The position numbers and the translations under genes were made by a program. DNA of 64,000 nucleotides from CAWFKW01 sp963816535 (lineage in GTDB: Bacteria; Bacteroidota; Ignavibacteria; Tepidaquicellales; OLB5), in assembly GCA_963816535.1 (NCBI GenBank), contig CAWFKW010000006.1, forward strand, positions 558,001 to 622,000, in the 5' to 3' direction. This document shows, in pieces, positions 46,101 to 55,180 of the stretch. The notes beneath the pieces are model-generated. The model saw only the letters and a list, made by a program, of their open reading frames with translations. It did not search any database and was not told the DNA's origin. How positions within the stretch are numbered: the stretch's first letter is position 1; every line of letters begins with the position of its first letter.

Positions 46101-46759
46101 CGCTTATTTCTTTTGCCTCCTGCTGCTTCTGGGCAATCCTCTCGTAGGCGTTAACGGTTCTCTGGCGGTTGCGGATCTCAATATTCGCCTCGGTAAGGTT
46201 TTCTTTTGCGACTTCCAGCTTATATAAAGCTTCGCGCCGTCTTTCCTTATACTTTGTTATGCCTGCCGCTTCTTCAAAGAGCTTTCTTCTATCCTGGGTG
46301 CGGTGAGATAGTATTTCGTTCACCATCTTAAGCTCGATAACAGAATAGGCATCCGAGCCCATTCCAGTATCCATGAACAGAGCCGTAATATCTTTCAGGC
46401 GGCAAACGGTTCCGTTAAGCAGGTACGCGCTCGTACCGTCTCTGAAACAGCGCCTCGTAATTTTTATTTCTGAATATTCTGACGGAAGGATACCTTTTGT
46501 ATTTTCAATGGTAAGCGAAACTTCGGCGTAACCAAGGGCTTTACGCTCGTTTGTACCGTTAAAGATGACGTTCTCCATTGTAGAGCTTCTGAGCACGCTG
46601 GCCTTTTGCTCGCCTATTACCCATCTTACGGCGTCCACGATGTTGGTTTTGCCGCAGCCGTTGGGCCCTGACGATCGAAGTGACGCCTGAGTCAAAATCT
46701 ATAACAACTTTGTCTGCAAACGACTTAAAACCGAATATTTCTAATTTATTGAGATACAA
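43168..46759 (-). pseudogene. smc: Chromosome segregation protein SMC, interrupted by a one-base insertion
   Basis: SMC forms the condensin ring that organises chromosomes. Joined across one extra base the product is about 1196 residues, the normal length. Residues 1-30 (from a TTG at 46759, MYLNKLEIFGFKSFADK) are in one frame; the Walker A sequence GPNGCGKT and everything after are in the next frame. The extra T at about + position 46669 sits between Val30 and Gly31. The rest is intact: coiled coils, a hinge near the middle (residues about 520-670), the signature LLSGGEKTLTA and Walker B CILDEVDAPLDD. As smc is usually important, a sequencing or assembly error is the likeliest cause, but the sequence as given does not encode full-length SMC. 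Confidence 0.9.
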
Positions 46760-46799
46760 CTTCGCGCGTGATCTTCATTAACTTATAGTGAATATAACG

Positions 46800-49385
46800 T
46801 CAGCTGTTCTTCAGAAACGACATCACCAAACTAAAATAATCGGCAATATGCTTTGAGCTTTGCATATAGTAGAACACAGCTCCATATACCAGCAGGGCGG
46901 TTATTATGCCGTAAGTATAAGACTTTAAAAAGAATGTATCAAAGACAATATAAGCGCCTTTCAAAATCCTGTAAAACGATAGTATATAAAGAAACGCCGC
47001 GGCGCCAATGCCGATAACCACAAAATCAGGATTGATATACAACACTCTCAAGTAAAAAGCGCCTGCAGCCAGAAGAATAATTGTCGGAAGCAAACCCCAA
47101 ATAGTAACTGTGTAAACAGTATTGAACCCGACCCTGAATTTTATTGTGAGCGAAAACAGCCATATAACAACCGCGAGCAGAAATATCTTTACAAAAGCCA
47201 GCGCAGAAAGCAGCAGGCACAGCTTAAGAGGATTGGTCATAAAGCTATCGAGCCATATTTTGGCTGTATCAGACGAAACCATCAGCGTCAGCATCATATC
47301 AAAAAGCTGCGAGTCTTTCCAGTAATACAGTATGTTTGCAAAGAACAAACCGTTGCCCACCGCAAGTATTACCGCGAGCAAAATATTCTGAAACGGCGGA
47401 ATAAGGTGCTGTTCCCTTACGTCGCTGAAGAAAATGAACGGCCTGAAAAGGGCGCGGCTTACGTTTTCCCTGAAACGCCTTACGCCGTTTGCCATGTAGA
47501 TAAATAATATGAAAAAAAACAATCCTATGAAAACAAAGACTATGGGGGCCTCCCTGGCATATGAACCGATATTCAGGTTCGGGATGTCTTCTTCCATGAA
47601 ATGTTTCCTTAGAATTGTCGCCGGAGACCTGATATCCCTGTTAAAACTGTACAATCCCGAGGTCCGCATATACTGATTATTAAAATCAAAATTCTTCAGG
47701 TTTGGCGAGTCAGAGTTCCAGTCGGCATAAGCGGTATAGAAACTTCCCAGGAAATTTGAGCTCTTTAATATTTTGAACAGATCGACAATATATTTTGATT
47801 CTGCTTCTAAAGAAGAAGGGTCGCTGTAGCCCGAATTGTTGTTGGGGTTAACTATCTTCCCGTAATTTGAGATAAATATCTTTTCCTTTTTTAACTTGCT
47901 GTCGGAAACGATATCTTTAAGGACCTTCAGGTCGTTGTCATAGAAATTTAGCCCCGTCATATCGACGGTTTCCCTGCATATATCGTTCTGGTAAATCTGG
48001 GTTGAATAATATCTCAGCCGGGTATCCAGCTTCCGGCATAAGTCTGAAAGCCGTGTAAGGTACGCTTTTGTTTTATCGCTGGTAACGTCAATATCGTTTC
48101 CCAAACCATAAGCAAATATGCAGGGGTTGTTTTTATGCTGAAGAACCATTTCGTTCAGCTGGTTCTCGGCAAGCGACCTGAAGTTCTCAGTATTGATGAT
48201 CTGTGACGGCGCGTTCATGACCGGCAGCTCTTCAAGCACGAGTATGCCGTACCTGTTGCACAGGTTAACCAGGTAAGGGCTTGCCGGCCTTCCCCAGACT
48301 TTTATAAAATTGCACCCAAGCGATTTAAAGTTTCTTACGTCCCGTTCAACTTCTTCATAAGTGGCGCTAATGCCGCCGCCGGGGAACTCCTCAACATAAT
48401 TAACGCCTTTAAACTTGATCTCAGAACGGTTAATGATAAATGAATTTGCGCGCTGAGTGAATTCATACAGCCCGAAATCGCATTTGTAAACGTCTACCAC
48501 ATTCTGGCCCGAAGAAATTGTAACGCGCATAGTGTAAAGATAAGGGTAGTCAGGCGACCAGAAAAACGGGCTGTTAAAACCAAACTTATTTTCCACCTGT
48601 ATAGTCGAATTCCCGGTGATGCTGAAGCTTGCGTCGCTGCTGGAAGCTTTTACGTTGCCGGCGGTATCTATCAGTTCCGTTTTTACGGTGAATTTTTTCT
48701 CATCCAGGCCGAATGATTTAAGATTAGTTAAGTCCGCGGCTGAAATTGTGACCGTGTTTTTGAGGTCGGCGTTGAAATTTATGTCAATTTCCGAACTCAT
48801 ATTTACGCTTTTTACATATACCTTTGGTACCGCAAGTATATATATATCGCGGTATATACCGCCGTAGTTTTTCGGTAAGTTGGAAGAGCTCTTTAATGGC
48901 AGCGTTCTTGAATAGTCCAGCGAGTTATCGGTCACGATTTCAATGATGTTCCCGGTACCTTTGATAATTCCTTCCTGGATAGAAGAAGAGAATGATGTGA
49001 AGCCGCCCTCGTGCTTCACTATGAACCTGCCGTTTATGGTCACTTCGCACTGGTAATTAATTCCGTCGCAGAACAGGACATAATTATACGAATCGGCATT
49101 TTCTATATTTGCGTCAAACGAACGTGAACAAGTCAACTTGCCCCTGAAATCATAGCAAAACGGAACCTGCACAACTGTGTTTATTTGCCGGTCCGGTGAG
49201 GAAACGTTCCATTTACCGTCCAGATTTATGAGCTTCCGCTCATCGCTTACGAGGTTTTTTAAGAAACTTTCGGGTATAACTGAGGAGTTTCTTGAAAGTA
49301 GCTGCGGCTGCGCGAAAAATTGCGACAAAGGCGCCAGCAATAGTAATAGAACTATAATACTAAATGCAGAAGTCTTAAGCCTCAA
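46800..49385 (-). CDS. GH2-like membrane protein with substituted catalytic residues
   Basis: An 861-residue protein. A signal peptide (about 5-25) is followed by the glycoside hydrolase family 2 layout: sugar-binding jelly roll (about 45-190), Ig-like domain (about 195-305) and TIM barrel (about 310-600). The barrel has VEEFPGGG and GCNFIKVWGRP. The acid/base Glu of the usual GNE is Asp431 (GLGND) and the nucleophile Glu of SEYG is Asn507 (ISNYG). From residue 613 about six membrane helices follow, somewhat like a Yip1-type domain. It is probably not an active beta-galactosidase; a sugar-binding membrane protein is more likely. It lies 41 bases downstream of smc's TTG side on the same strand. 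Confidence 0.8.
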   Translation of the reverse strand: MRLKTSAFSIIVLLLLLAPLSQFFAQPQLLSRNSSVIPESFLKNLVSDERKLINLDGKWNVSSPDRQINTVVQVPFCYDFRGKLTCSRSFDANIENADSYNYVLFCDGINYQCEVTINGRFIVKHEGGFTSFSSSIQEGIIKGTGNIIEIVTDNSLDYSRTLPLKSSSNLPKNYGGIYRDIYILAVPKVYVKSVNMSSEIDINFNADLKNTVTISAADLTNLKSFGLDEKKFTVKTELIDTAGNVKASSSDASFSITGNSTIQVENKFGFNSPFFWSPDYPYLYTMRVTISSGQNVVDVYKCDFGLYEFTQRANSFIINRSEIKFKGVNYVEEFPGGGISATYEEVERDVRNFKSLGCNFIKVWGRPASPYLVNLCNRYGILVLEELPVMNAPSQIINTENFRSLAENQLNEMVLQHKNNPCIFAYGLGNDIDVTSDKTKAYLTRLSDLCRKLDTRLRYYSTQIYQNDICRETVDMTGLNFYDNDLKVLKDIVSDSKLKKEKIFISNYGKIVNPNNNSGYSDPSSLEAESKYIVDLFKILKSSNFLGSFYTAYADWNSDSPNLKNFDFNNQYMRTSGLYSFNRDIRSPATILRKHFMEEDIPNLNIGSYAREAPIVFVFIGLFFFILFIYMANGVRRFRENVSRALFRPFIFFSDVREQHLIPPFQNILLAVILAVGNGLFFANILYYWKDSQLFDMMLTLMVSSDTAKIWLDSFMTNPLKLCLLLSALAFVKIFLLAVVIWLFSLTIKFRVGFNTVYTVTIWGLLPTIILLAAGAFYLRVLYINPDFVVIGIGAAAFLYILSFYRILKGAYIVFDTFFLKSYTYGIITALLVYGAVFYYMQSSKHIADYFSLVMSFLKNS

Positions 49386-49499
49386 TAAAATCGCGTAAAA
49401 TTAATTAGTAAAAATGATTAAAAATCTTACAAATATACAAATAAATGAAAGGAAAGGAAATAGAATATTAAGTTTTTTGAGGATTTTAAACAAATGAAA

Positions 49500-49910
49500 C
49501 TACGTCAAAAACTTTGCTCTTTCTGCATCAGTTGGCGCCCTGCAGGCATCTCTTTTACCGAACCATTTATAACGGTACTTTGCAATTAAGTTGTATGCGA
49601 TATTTCTAATAAATGGAGGGATGATTATAAATATATAAGATAACTTCCATAATCCTCCTAACTCTTTTGCAATTCTTAACGCCCCGGTTGTTTTCGTATA
49701 ATATCTATCTCCATCAATTAAAATTATCGTTAATATTCTATCCGGGTTTAATCCAAATTTCGTTTGCAGCTCTGTTCCGGCCTCCGACTGCAGGGCTGCA
49801 AATCTGAATCTGTCTTTGTTATCCCTGTCCATTATAAAATTTACCGTAGCGTTGCAAAAATTACATACGCCGTCAAATAGGACAATCAGATGCGGGTTAG
49901 TTGTTTCCAA
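49500..49910 (-). CDS. DCC-family (DUF393) thiol-disulfide oxidoreductase-like protein
   Basis: A 136-residue protein with the family start IVLFDGVCNFCN containing a CxxC pair (C16, C19) after an N-terminal strand, and the conserved DRDNKDRFRFAALQSEAG block. DCC proteins have a thioredoxin-like fold; their partners are mostly unknown. The frame begins with TTG and overlaps the GNAT gene by 14 bases, so the two are coupled. Confidence 0.88.
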   Translation of the reverse strand: METTNPHLIVLFDGVCNFCNATVNFIMDRDNKDRFRFAALQSEAGTELQTKFGLNPDRILTIILIDGDRYYTKTTGALRIAKELGGLWKLSYIFIIIPPFIRNIAYNLIAKYRYKWFGKRDACRAPTDAERAKFLT

Positions 49911-50358
49911 TCAGCTTTCTGTAGTATATCCATTCTTTAAGAGGTTTTGCGCCAAGTTTATCGTAAAAGTTAATTGCATTAACGTTCCAGTCAAGAACGC
50001 ACCATTCCATTCGGGCGCATTTTGCGCTTTTCGCAATTCTTACCATTTCTTTGAAGAATAATTTACCCACTCCAAACCTCCGCATGCTTTCGGTGACAAA
50101 TATGTCTTCAAGATACAATGTTTTTCTTGCTTTGAAAGATGAGTAAGTAAAGAAATAAAACGCGTAGCCGGCTATTCCTCCCGCGGTTTCGGCAAGCAGC
50201 ACAAAGAAAAGCGGGTTTCTGCCGAATGCATCGTTTATTAGTCTCTTCTTTGCAGATATGGAGGGCGGAGCAAGCTTTTCAAATTTTACCAGCTCGTTTA
50301 TTAACCGGATGATTTCTTTTGAATCGGGCTTCTTCGCTCTGCGTATTTTTATCTTCAT
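49897..50358 (-). CDS. GNAT-family N-acetyltransferase
   Basis: A 153-residue acetyltransferase. The N-terminal KIRRAKKPDSKEIIRLINELVKFEK helix, the strand LYLEDIFVTESMRRFGVGKLFF with the acetyl-CoA loop (RRFGVGK) near 92-98, and the C-terminal LDWNVNAINFYDKLGAKP motif are typical of the diamine/amino-group GNAT subgroup. The substrate is unknown. It is the upstream member of a pair with the DCC-family gene. Confidence 0.88.
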   Translation of the reverse strand: MKIKIRRAKKPDSKEIIRLINELVKFEKLAPPSISAKKRLINDAFGRNPLFFVLLAETAGGIAGYAFYFFTYSSFKARKTLYLEDIFVTESMRRFGVGKLFFKEMVRIAKSAKCARMEWCVLDWNVNAINFYDKLGAKPLKEWIYYRKLIGNN

Positions 50359-50423
50359 ATACTAATTTTGAATTTGATAATCAGATAAATTATCTAATTT
50401 TTTGATTATTTGAAATTCAAAAT

Positions 50424-50451
50424 GAAAAAGGGGACGGTTTACGCCGTCCCC
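50424..50451 (-). terminator. Terminator of the hypothetical lipoprotein gene
   Basis: A perfect 8-base stem (GGGGACGG / CCGTCCCC) with a six-base loop is followed on the minus strand by five T residues. It lies 39 bases downstream of the stop at 50490. Confidence 0.8.
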
Positions 50452-50489
50452 AAGTTACACTGGTTTTAGGTTTATGATGAGAAGCTTTT

Positions 50490-51332
50490 TTACTGGCTTT
50501 CGTACTTAGATAAATTTATTACCTTGCTGGTTAAACCCAATTGCGGGATTCCCATTATCTGGTTGCTTTGTACAACAGTTCCGAGTATTAAATTATCAGA
50601 AGTATTTTTCTTGTAGTTTACAACCCATAGGTCCGCCGGGAAACCGGTTAAACCTGTAATAAATGGAGGCAGGTTTAACGTGCCAGCCGCGGGAATCAAA
50701 AACATGTTGATTGTTTGATTTGACCCGCTGGAAAAGAAATTTGACCCGTTTTCTAAGCTTGTATCAGGAGTAAAATTATTATCGAACTTAATGATCGGAC
50801 TTGTTGAGTTCGCAAGCCCTAATGATACGTCGCTATCAATTAAGGTGGCTGATGTTGTAGTTATGTTTACGTTTGCGTTTGTCAGAAGCGTCAACGCGCC
50901 GGAAACAATATTTTTGGCCGATGTATCCTGTATCAGGCCGATAATTTCGCTGATACTGAAAAATGAAGTAAGCTCAATACATCCGCTTGCACCCAGCCCG
51001 GGATCAGGCGTATAGACTCTCAGGTTTGCCGTGTCGCTGGGTACCCTGTAAATATAAAGCCATGTTCCTATCTGGCTTGGATCGGTAATTGCGCTGTAAA
51101 CTGAAATATCTGTTTTTCCGTCTGACTTAACATTCTTTCCAAAAATTAAAACTAATTTAGAACCCGGGAAATCTCTAGATGATTTTGCGTTGGCAGAATC
51201 CAAACGCTGTTTAGCAGATACTTCATTACTGAAAATTTGCGTGATCGGGTTATCGGTACCGCAGGATGTGTAGAATAATGCGGTTGAAGCCAGAATACCA
51301 AGTATAATGAACAATTTAAACGTTTTAGACAT
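50490..51332 (-). CDS. Hypothetical lipoprotein
   Basis: A 280-residue lipoprotein with signal and lipobox YTSC (Cys24). The mature protein opens with a short helical segment (AKQRLDSANAKSSRDFPGSKL) and continues with beta-rich, Thr/Ser/Asn-rich sequence. I do not recognise a family or catalytic motif. It has an AGGAAAT ribosome site and its own terminator, so it is a single-gene unit. Likely located at the cell surface or periplasm. Confidence 0.75.
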   Translation of the reverse strand: MSKTFKLFIILGILASTALFYTSCGTDNPITQIFSNEVSAKQRLDSANAKSSRDFPGSKLVLIFGKNVKSDGKTDISVYSAITDPSQIGTWLYIYRVPSDTANLRVYTPDPGLGASGCIELTSFFSISEIIGLIQDTSAKNIVSGALTLLTNANVNITTTSATLIDSDVSLGLANSTSPIIKFDNNFTPDTSLENGSNFFSSGSNQTINMFLIPAAGTLNLPPFITGLTGFPADLWVVNYKKNTSDNLILGTVVQSNQIMGIPQLGLTSKVINLSKYESQ

Positions 51333-51633
51333 AATTTCCTTTTTTATTTTGTATACTAATATAACTTTTTTATAGATGATTTGGTTCTGAAAAAGGCGGT
51401 AGTTTTGTAATTTTTTGTATATGAAAATCTTTCATTAAATAATGTTCCCTTATAGCTTTTTCAAAATAGCGGAAGCATTGGGCGATTTGATTACCGTTTA
51501 GTGAATGATGCATAAATTTTTGGTTTGAAATTTCGGAAATAAAATTATAAATTTAAAACAGATAGGTGAGGATTCGCCTAATCACAAATTAAAATAATTC
51601 TCTGCGAGAACGCAGAAGAAAGGAAAAATTGTT
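51333..51633. other. Divergent intergenic region between the lipoprotein and AIPR-like genes
   Basis: About 300 AT-rich bases with no supported gene. The only structure seen is a small stem (TAGGTGA / TCGCCTA, 51562-51580, one G-U pair) about 55 bases before the AIPR-like frame, a possible operator. Promoters for the two divergent genes must lie here. Confidence 0.5.
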
Positions 51634-51732
51634 ATGTAACAGAAACTTATTTTTAGCCCAAGAATCTCAAGAAAATTCCCAGACCCACTTAATTCCAGGA
51701 CCGATGGCAATAGATGTAATATAGAGCACCAT

Positions 51733-52815
51733 ATGCTTCTATGTAACGTTAAATCTATCCCTGATGGAATTCCAACTGATCCCAATCCAAGAGATCAAAA
51801 TACAGATCGTGCTATATATAAAGAAATAAAGGAAAGTTTGTTGAATTCTGGAGATTTAACTTTTCACCTTAAAAATAAAGGGATTACCATAATTGCTTCT
51901 GATGTATCATACGATGAATCGAAGAAAGCATACACTGTTTTGTTTAATAAAGGTGATGGGATTGTAGATGGTGGTCATACATACCGGATATTATTAGAAA
52001 ATATGCTAGACGCGCCGGATGATCAATATGTAAAAATCGAAATTTTGACAGGTATTGAGGATGATATGCTTGTAGATATTGCAAGAGGTTTGAATACTGC
52101 GGTACAGGTTACAAGAATGAGCCTCGCAAATTTGGATGAAAAGTTTGAATGGATAAAAAAAATATTGAAAGGCGAGATTTACGAAAAGGAAATATCATAT
52201 AAGGAAAATGAAGAAGGTGAATTCACAATAAGAGAAATCATAGGATTGCTGACGCTCTTTAACATTGATCTTTTCCCAGATGGCAAAGAACATCCTAAGG
52301 TAGCATACATAAGTAAGGAAGAATGTTTGAAAAGGTACATAGCGAGCCAGAAAAGTTATGAGAAAATCGAACCTATTTTGAAGGATATACTTGAACTATA
52401 CGATTATATACAACTAAAAAGTCACACACTCTACAATAATAAGTACAACGGTAAAGGGAGAAAGCTAGCGTTTTATCAGGACAGAAAGAGGGGAAAATAC
52501 AAATTTATTTTCACTGGTCAGGAATCCAAATTTAGACTATTTGACGGTGCCTTATATCCTATCCTTGGAGCCTTCCGTGCGGTGGTTGAACAGGATGAGC
52601 GTACCGGAAAGTACAGGTGGCGTCTCAGATCATTTGCAAAAATAAAAAAACTATTTGACGAAGTTGGAGCAGATTTGATTAATGTAACCAGAAACACAAG
52701 TGACAATAGGGGAAAAAACCCGAATGCGATTGGGAAAGATGAATCTAACTGGGACAATTTATATAAAACAGTATATTTAGCTTATTTGGAAAGAATAGTC
52801 AACCAAGGCAGATAA
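51733..52815 (+). CDS. AIPR-like (abortive infection phage resistance) protein
   Basis: A 360-residue protein resembling the AIPR family, found in phage-defence loci. The core pattern FHLKNKGITIIASDV followed by GDGIVDGGHTYRIL and a GLNTAVQVTRMSL block matches the family's 'NNGI...IVNGxQT' layout; C-terminal helices follow. Open frame continues upstream to 51640 with sequence that looks genuine (FPDPLNSRTDGNRCNIEHH). The only upstream ATG (51634, with an AAAGGA ribosome site) is followed at once by TAA. The real start may thus be 51634 with a mutation or read error in codon 2, giving about 393 residues. No partner nuclease or helicase is adjacent. Confidence 0.65.
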   Translation: MLLCNVKSIPDGIPTDPNPRDQNTDRAIYKEIKESLLNSGDLTFHLKNKGITIIASDVSYDESKKAYTVLFNKGDGIVDGGHTYRILLENMLDAPDDQYVKIEILTGIEDDMLVDIARGLNTAVQVTRMSLANLDEKFEWIKKILKGEIYEKEISYKENEEGEFTIREIIGLLTLFNIDLFPDGKEHPKVAYISKEECLKRYIASQKSYEKIEPILKDILELYDYIQLKSHTLYNNKYNGKGRKLAFYQDRKRGKYKFIFTGQESKFRLFDGALYPILGAFRAVVEQDERTGKYRWRLRSFAKIKKLFDEVGADLINVTRNTSDNRGKNPNAIGKDESNWDNLYKTVYLAYLERIVNQGR

Positions 52816-52825
52816 AATTACAGGT

Positions 52826-52857
52826 AAGGCGAGACTCATATTAATGTTTCTCGCCTT
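52826..52857. terminator. Hairpin between convergent AIPR-like and methyltransferase genes
   Basis: A perfect 9-base stem (AAGGCGAGA / TCTCGCCTT) encloses a 14-base loop. It lies 10 bases after the AIPR-like stop and touches the stop codon of the converging methyltransferase gene. The T tracts are weak, so efficiency is uncertain. Confidence 0.5.
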
Positions 52858-53617
52858 ATTCTAAAACGTTCAGGTATGCTTCAGTAATGTATTCAAAACA
52901 AATTACCCCCTTGTGTTTATATTTGTCGAATATGTTTTTCAGATCTTCCAGCATCGGCAAATAATTTGGGTTATCTTCATTAGGCGCATAAGATGAAGAA
53001 AGCAATCTTCCTTTGAATCCTTCAAAATTGAATACCTGTTTGTTATCGATATTTACCTGCTCAAAATTATCGTCAAACAAAATGCGCAATCCTTCTTTGC
53101 CGATATTTTGAAGCCCGACTTCTTTATAATCAGTTCCGTATTTCAACAATAGGTTTTCGTACTCTTCCTGGAAAGGGGAGTCGCCGCGTTTTCGTTTGTT
53201 CCAAATTAAGACTACATATCCGCCGGGTTTCAGAATTCTTTTGAATTCAGTTTTTGCCTTATCAACATCAAACCAGTGGAAAGCTTGTCCGGCAATAATC
53301 AAATCAACGCTTCCGTCTTTCAAACTTGTTTCTTCAGCCGTTGCATTCATGCTTATGAATTTCGGGTTGTCTTTAAAAATATTCTGAGCCGCCTCTCTCA
53401 TTTCAGCGTTTGGTTCAATGCCATAGACCATGTTTCTGTTTTCGAGAAACAACTCACTCGAAATCCCTGTGCCGGAGCCGATATCGGCTATAACGGAATT
53501 ATCTTTCAGTATATTCTTCGATTTGAGATAGTCTATAACCGCAATGGGATAATGCGGGCGGTACTTTACATAATTTCCGACGCGGTCCGAGAATCGTGAT
53601 TTTGAATTTAATTCCAT
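52856..53617 (-). CDS. Class I SAM-dependent methyltransferase
   Basis: A 253-residue cytoplasmic methyltransferase. SAM-binding motif I is IADIGSGTGIS near residue 43, with motif II acidic residue in YGIEPNAEM and motif IV in VDLIIAGQAFHWFDVDKA near 109. The 'QAFHWFD' block is common in UbiE/COQ5-like and trans-aconitate-like methyltransferases. The substrate cannot be told. An AGGAAAT ribosome site precedes the ATG at 53617. Confidence 0.87.
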   Translation of the reverse strand: MELNSKSRFSDRVGNYVKYRPHYPIAVIDYLKSKNILKDNSVIADIGSGTGISSELFLENRNMVYGIEPNAEMREAAQNIFKDNPKFISMNATAEETSLKDGSVDLIIAGQAFHWFDVDKAKTEFKRILKPGGYVVLIWNKRKRGDSPFQEEYENLLLKYGTDYKEVGLQNIGKEGLRILFDDNFEQVNIDNKQVFNFEGFKGRLLSSSYAPNEDNPNYLPMLEDLKNIFDKYKHKGVICFEYITEAYLNVLE

Positions 53618-53676
53618 TCTTGTTATTTCCTGTTAAGAGTCAATTTAAAAATTTATATTACTTTTTAATATTCAAA

Positions 53677-53684
53677 TATTTTTG
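53677..53684 (+). promoter_or_regulatory. Possible -7 element directly before gltX
   Basis: TATTTTTG fits the TAnnTTTG -7 consensus of Bacteroidota. It ends only 5 bases before the gltX ATG, so a transcript from it would be leaderless or nearly so. No clear -33 TTG is present at the right distance, which keeps confidence low. Confidence 0.25.
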
Positions 53685-53689
53685 TATTT

Positions 53690-55135
53690 ATGGCTGACAA
53701 TTCCCAAATACGCGTACGTTTTGCCCCTTCTCCGACCGGCTATCTGCATATTGGCAGTCTAAGGACTGCTTTGTTCAATTACCTGTTTGCTAAACACAAT
53801 GGCGGTAAATTCATATTAAGAATAGAAGATACCGACCAGAGCCGTAAAGTCGAAGACGCCGTTGAGAATTTGATAAAAGTCCTGAATGAAATGGGATTGC
53901 ATTATGACGAAGGCCCTGAAGTTGGCGGCAAATTCGGCCCGTATTTTCAATCCGAACGGCTGGAAATATACCAGAGATATTGCGATGAACTTATCACAAA
54001 CAAGCACGCTTACTATGCGTTTGAAACTGAACAGGAACTTGACGAGATGCGTAAAATTCAGCAATCAATGGGTAAACAGACCATGTATGACAGGCGCGCA
54101 AGGAATCTTACTGAAAACGAGGTAAAAGAAAAACTGGATTCAGGGATTCCGGGAGTTGTACGACTCAAAGTGCCGCTTAACACGGAAATCAGGTTTGACG
54201 ATATGATCCGCGGCACGGTAAAGATAGAAACGAATCTTATTGATGACCAGGTTTTATTAAAAAGCGATGGTTATCCTACATATCACTTAGCAAATGTAAT
54301 TGATGACCACCTTATGAATATTTCGCATATTATTCGCGGGGAGGAATGGCTTACTTCAGTTCCTAAACATATAATATTATATAATGCGTTTGGGTGGGAA
54401 GTTCCGCAAATGGCGCATGTTCCGCTGATTCTGAATCCTGATAAAACCAAGCTGAGTAAAAGACAGGGCGATGTGGCTACGGAAGATTACCTCAAAAAAG
54501 GATATCTGAAAGAAGCCCTGATCAATTTTATCGCGCTGCTTGGATGGAACCCGGGTGAAGGCGAGAACAGGGAGATATTTTCGCTGACTGAACTTGTAAA
54601 GCTGTTTAATATTGAAAAGGTCCATTCGTCCGGCGCGGTATTTAACGTTGAAAAACTAAACTGGATGAATGCGGAGTATATTAAGAATTACGATCAGGAT
54701 AAACTGACTGAACTGTGCGTTCCTTATTTTAGAAACGCAGGTTATGACCTGACTGATTCCGCTAAAACAAAGCGAGTGGTGGGCGCAATCAGAAATTACA
54801 TCAACAAGCTTGATGAAGCTGCAGAGCATGCAGAAATATTTTTTGAAACGAATTTTACTTTATCCGGCGAGCAGAAAACAATTATCGAGAGTGAATCATC
54901 GCGGAAAGTTATTGGCTTGCTCGTATTGAAACTGGTATCCGCCGGTGAAATAACCACGGATAGTTTTAAGCTCTTATTAAGCGAGATCCAGAAAGAAACG
55001 GGAATCAAAGGAAAGAATTTATTTCAGCCAATAAGACTTGCTTTATCAGGCGAGGGGCACGGACCAGAACTTGGAATAATAGCTTACGTGCTGGGCAAAG
55101 AGGAAGCCCTCCACAGACTAAAAAAGCTGTATTGA
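53690..55135 (+). CDS. gltX: Glutamyl-tRNA synthetase
   Basis: A 481-residue class I aminoacyl-tRNA synthetase that charges tRNA-Glu. The HIGH motif is HIGS at 20-23 within FAPSPTGYLHIGSLRTALFN, and the KMSKS motif is KLSKRQG near 262. A C-terminal helical anticodon-binding domain follows. Whether it is discriminating or also charges tRNA-Gln cannot be decided from what I see. A tRNA-Glu gene lies 8.7 kb downstream. Confidence 0.97.
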   Translation: MADNSQIRVRFAPSPTGYLHIGSLRTALFNYLFAKHNGGKFILRIEDTDQSRKVEDAVENLIKVLNEMGLHYDEGPEVGGKFGPYFQSERLEIYQRYCDELITNKHAYYAFETEQELDEMRKIQQSMGKQTMYDRRARNLTENEVKEKLDSGIPGVVRLKVPLNTEIRFDDMIRGTVKIETNLIDDQVLLKSDGYPTYHLANVIDDHLMNISHIIRGEEWLTSVPKHIILYNAFGWEVPQMAHVPLILNPDKTKLSKRQGDVATEDYLKKGYLKEALINFIALLGWNPGEGENREIFSLTELVKLFNIEKVHSSGAVFNVEKLNWMNAEYIKNYDQDKLTELCVPYFRNAGYDLTDSAKTKRVVGAIRNYINKLDEAAEHAEIFFETNFTLSGEQKTIIESESSRKVIGLLVLKLVSAGEITTDSFKLLLSEIQKETGIKGKNLFQPIRLALSGEGHGPELGIIAYVLGKEEALHRLKKLY

Positions 55136-55180
55136 GCTCACTTCAAACACCGACAACGCCTGAGATGTTTATAAAATCTT

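Noticed and set aside
46559..46695. Separate short gene at the start of smc, or a later smc start at 46695
   Set aside because: The short frame carries the true SMC N-terminus, and the frame from 46695 starts in non-SMC sequence; a single extra base explains both.
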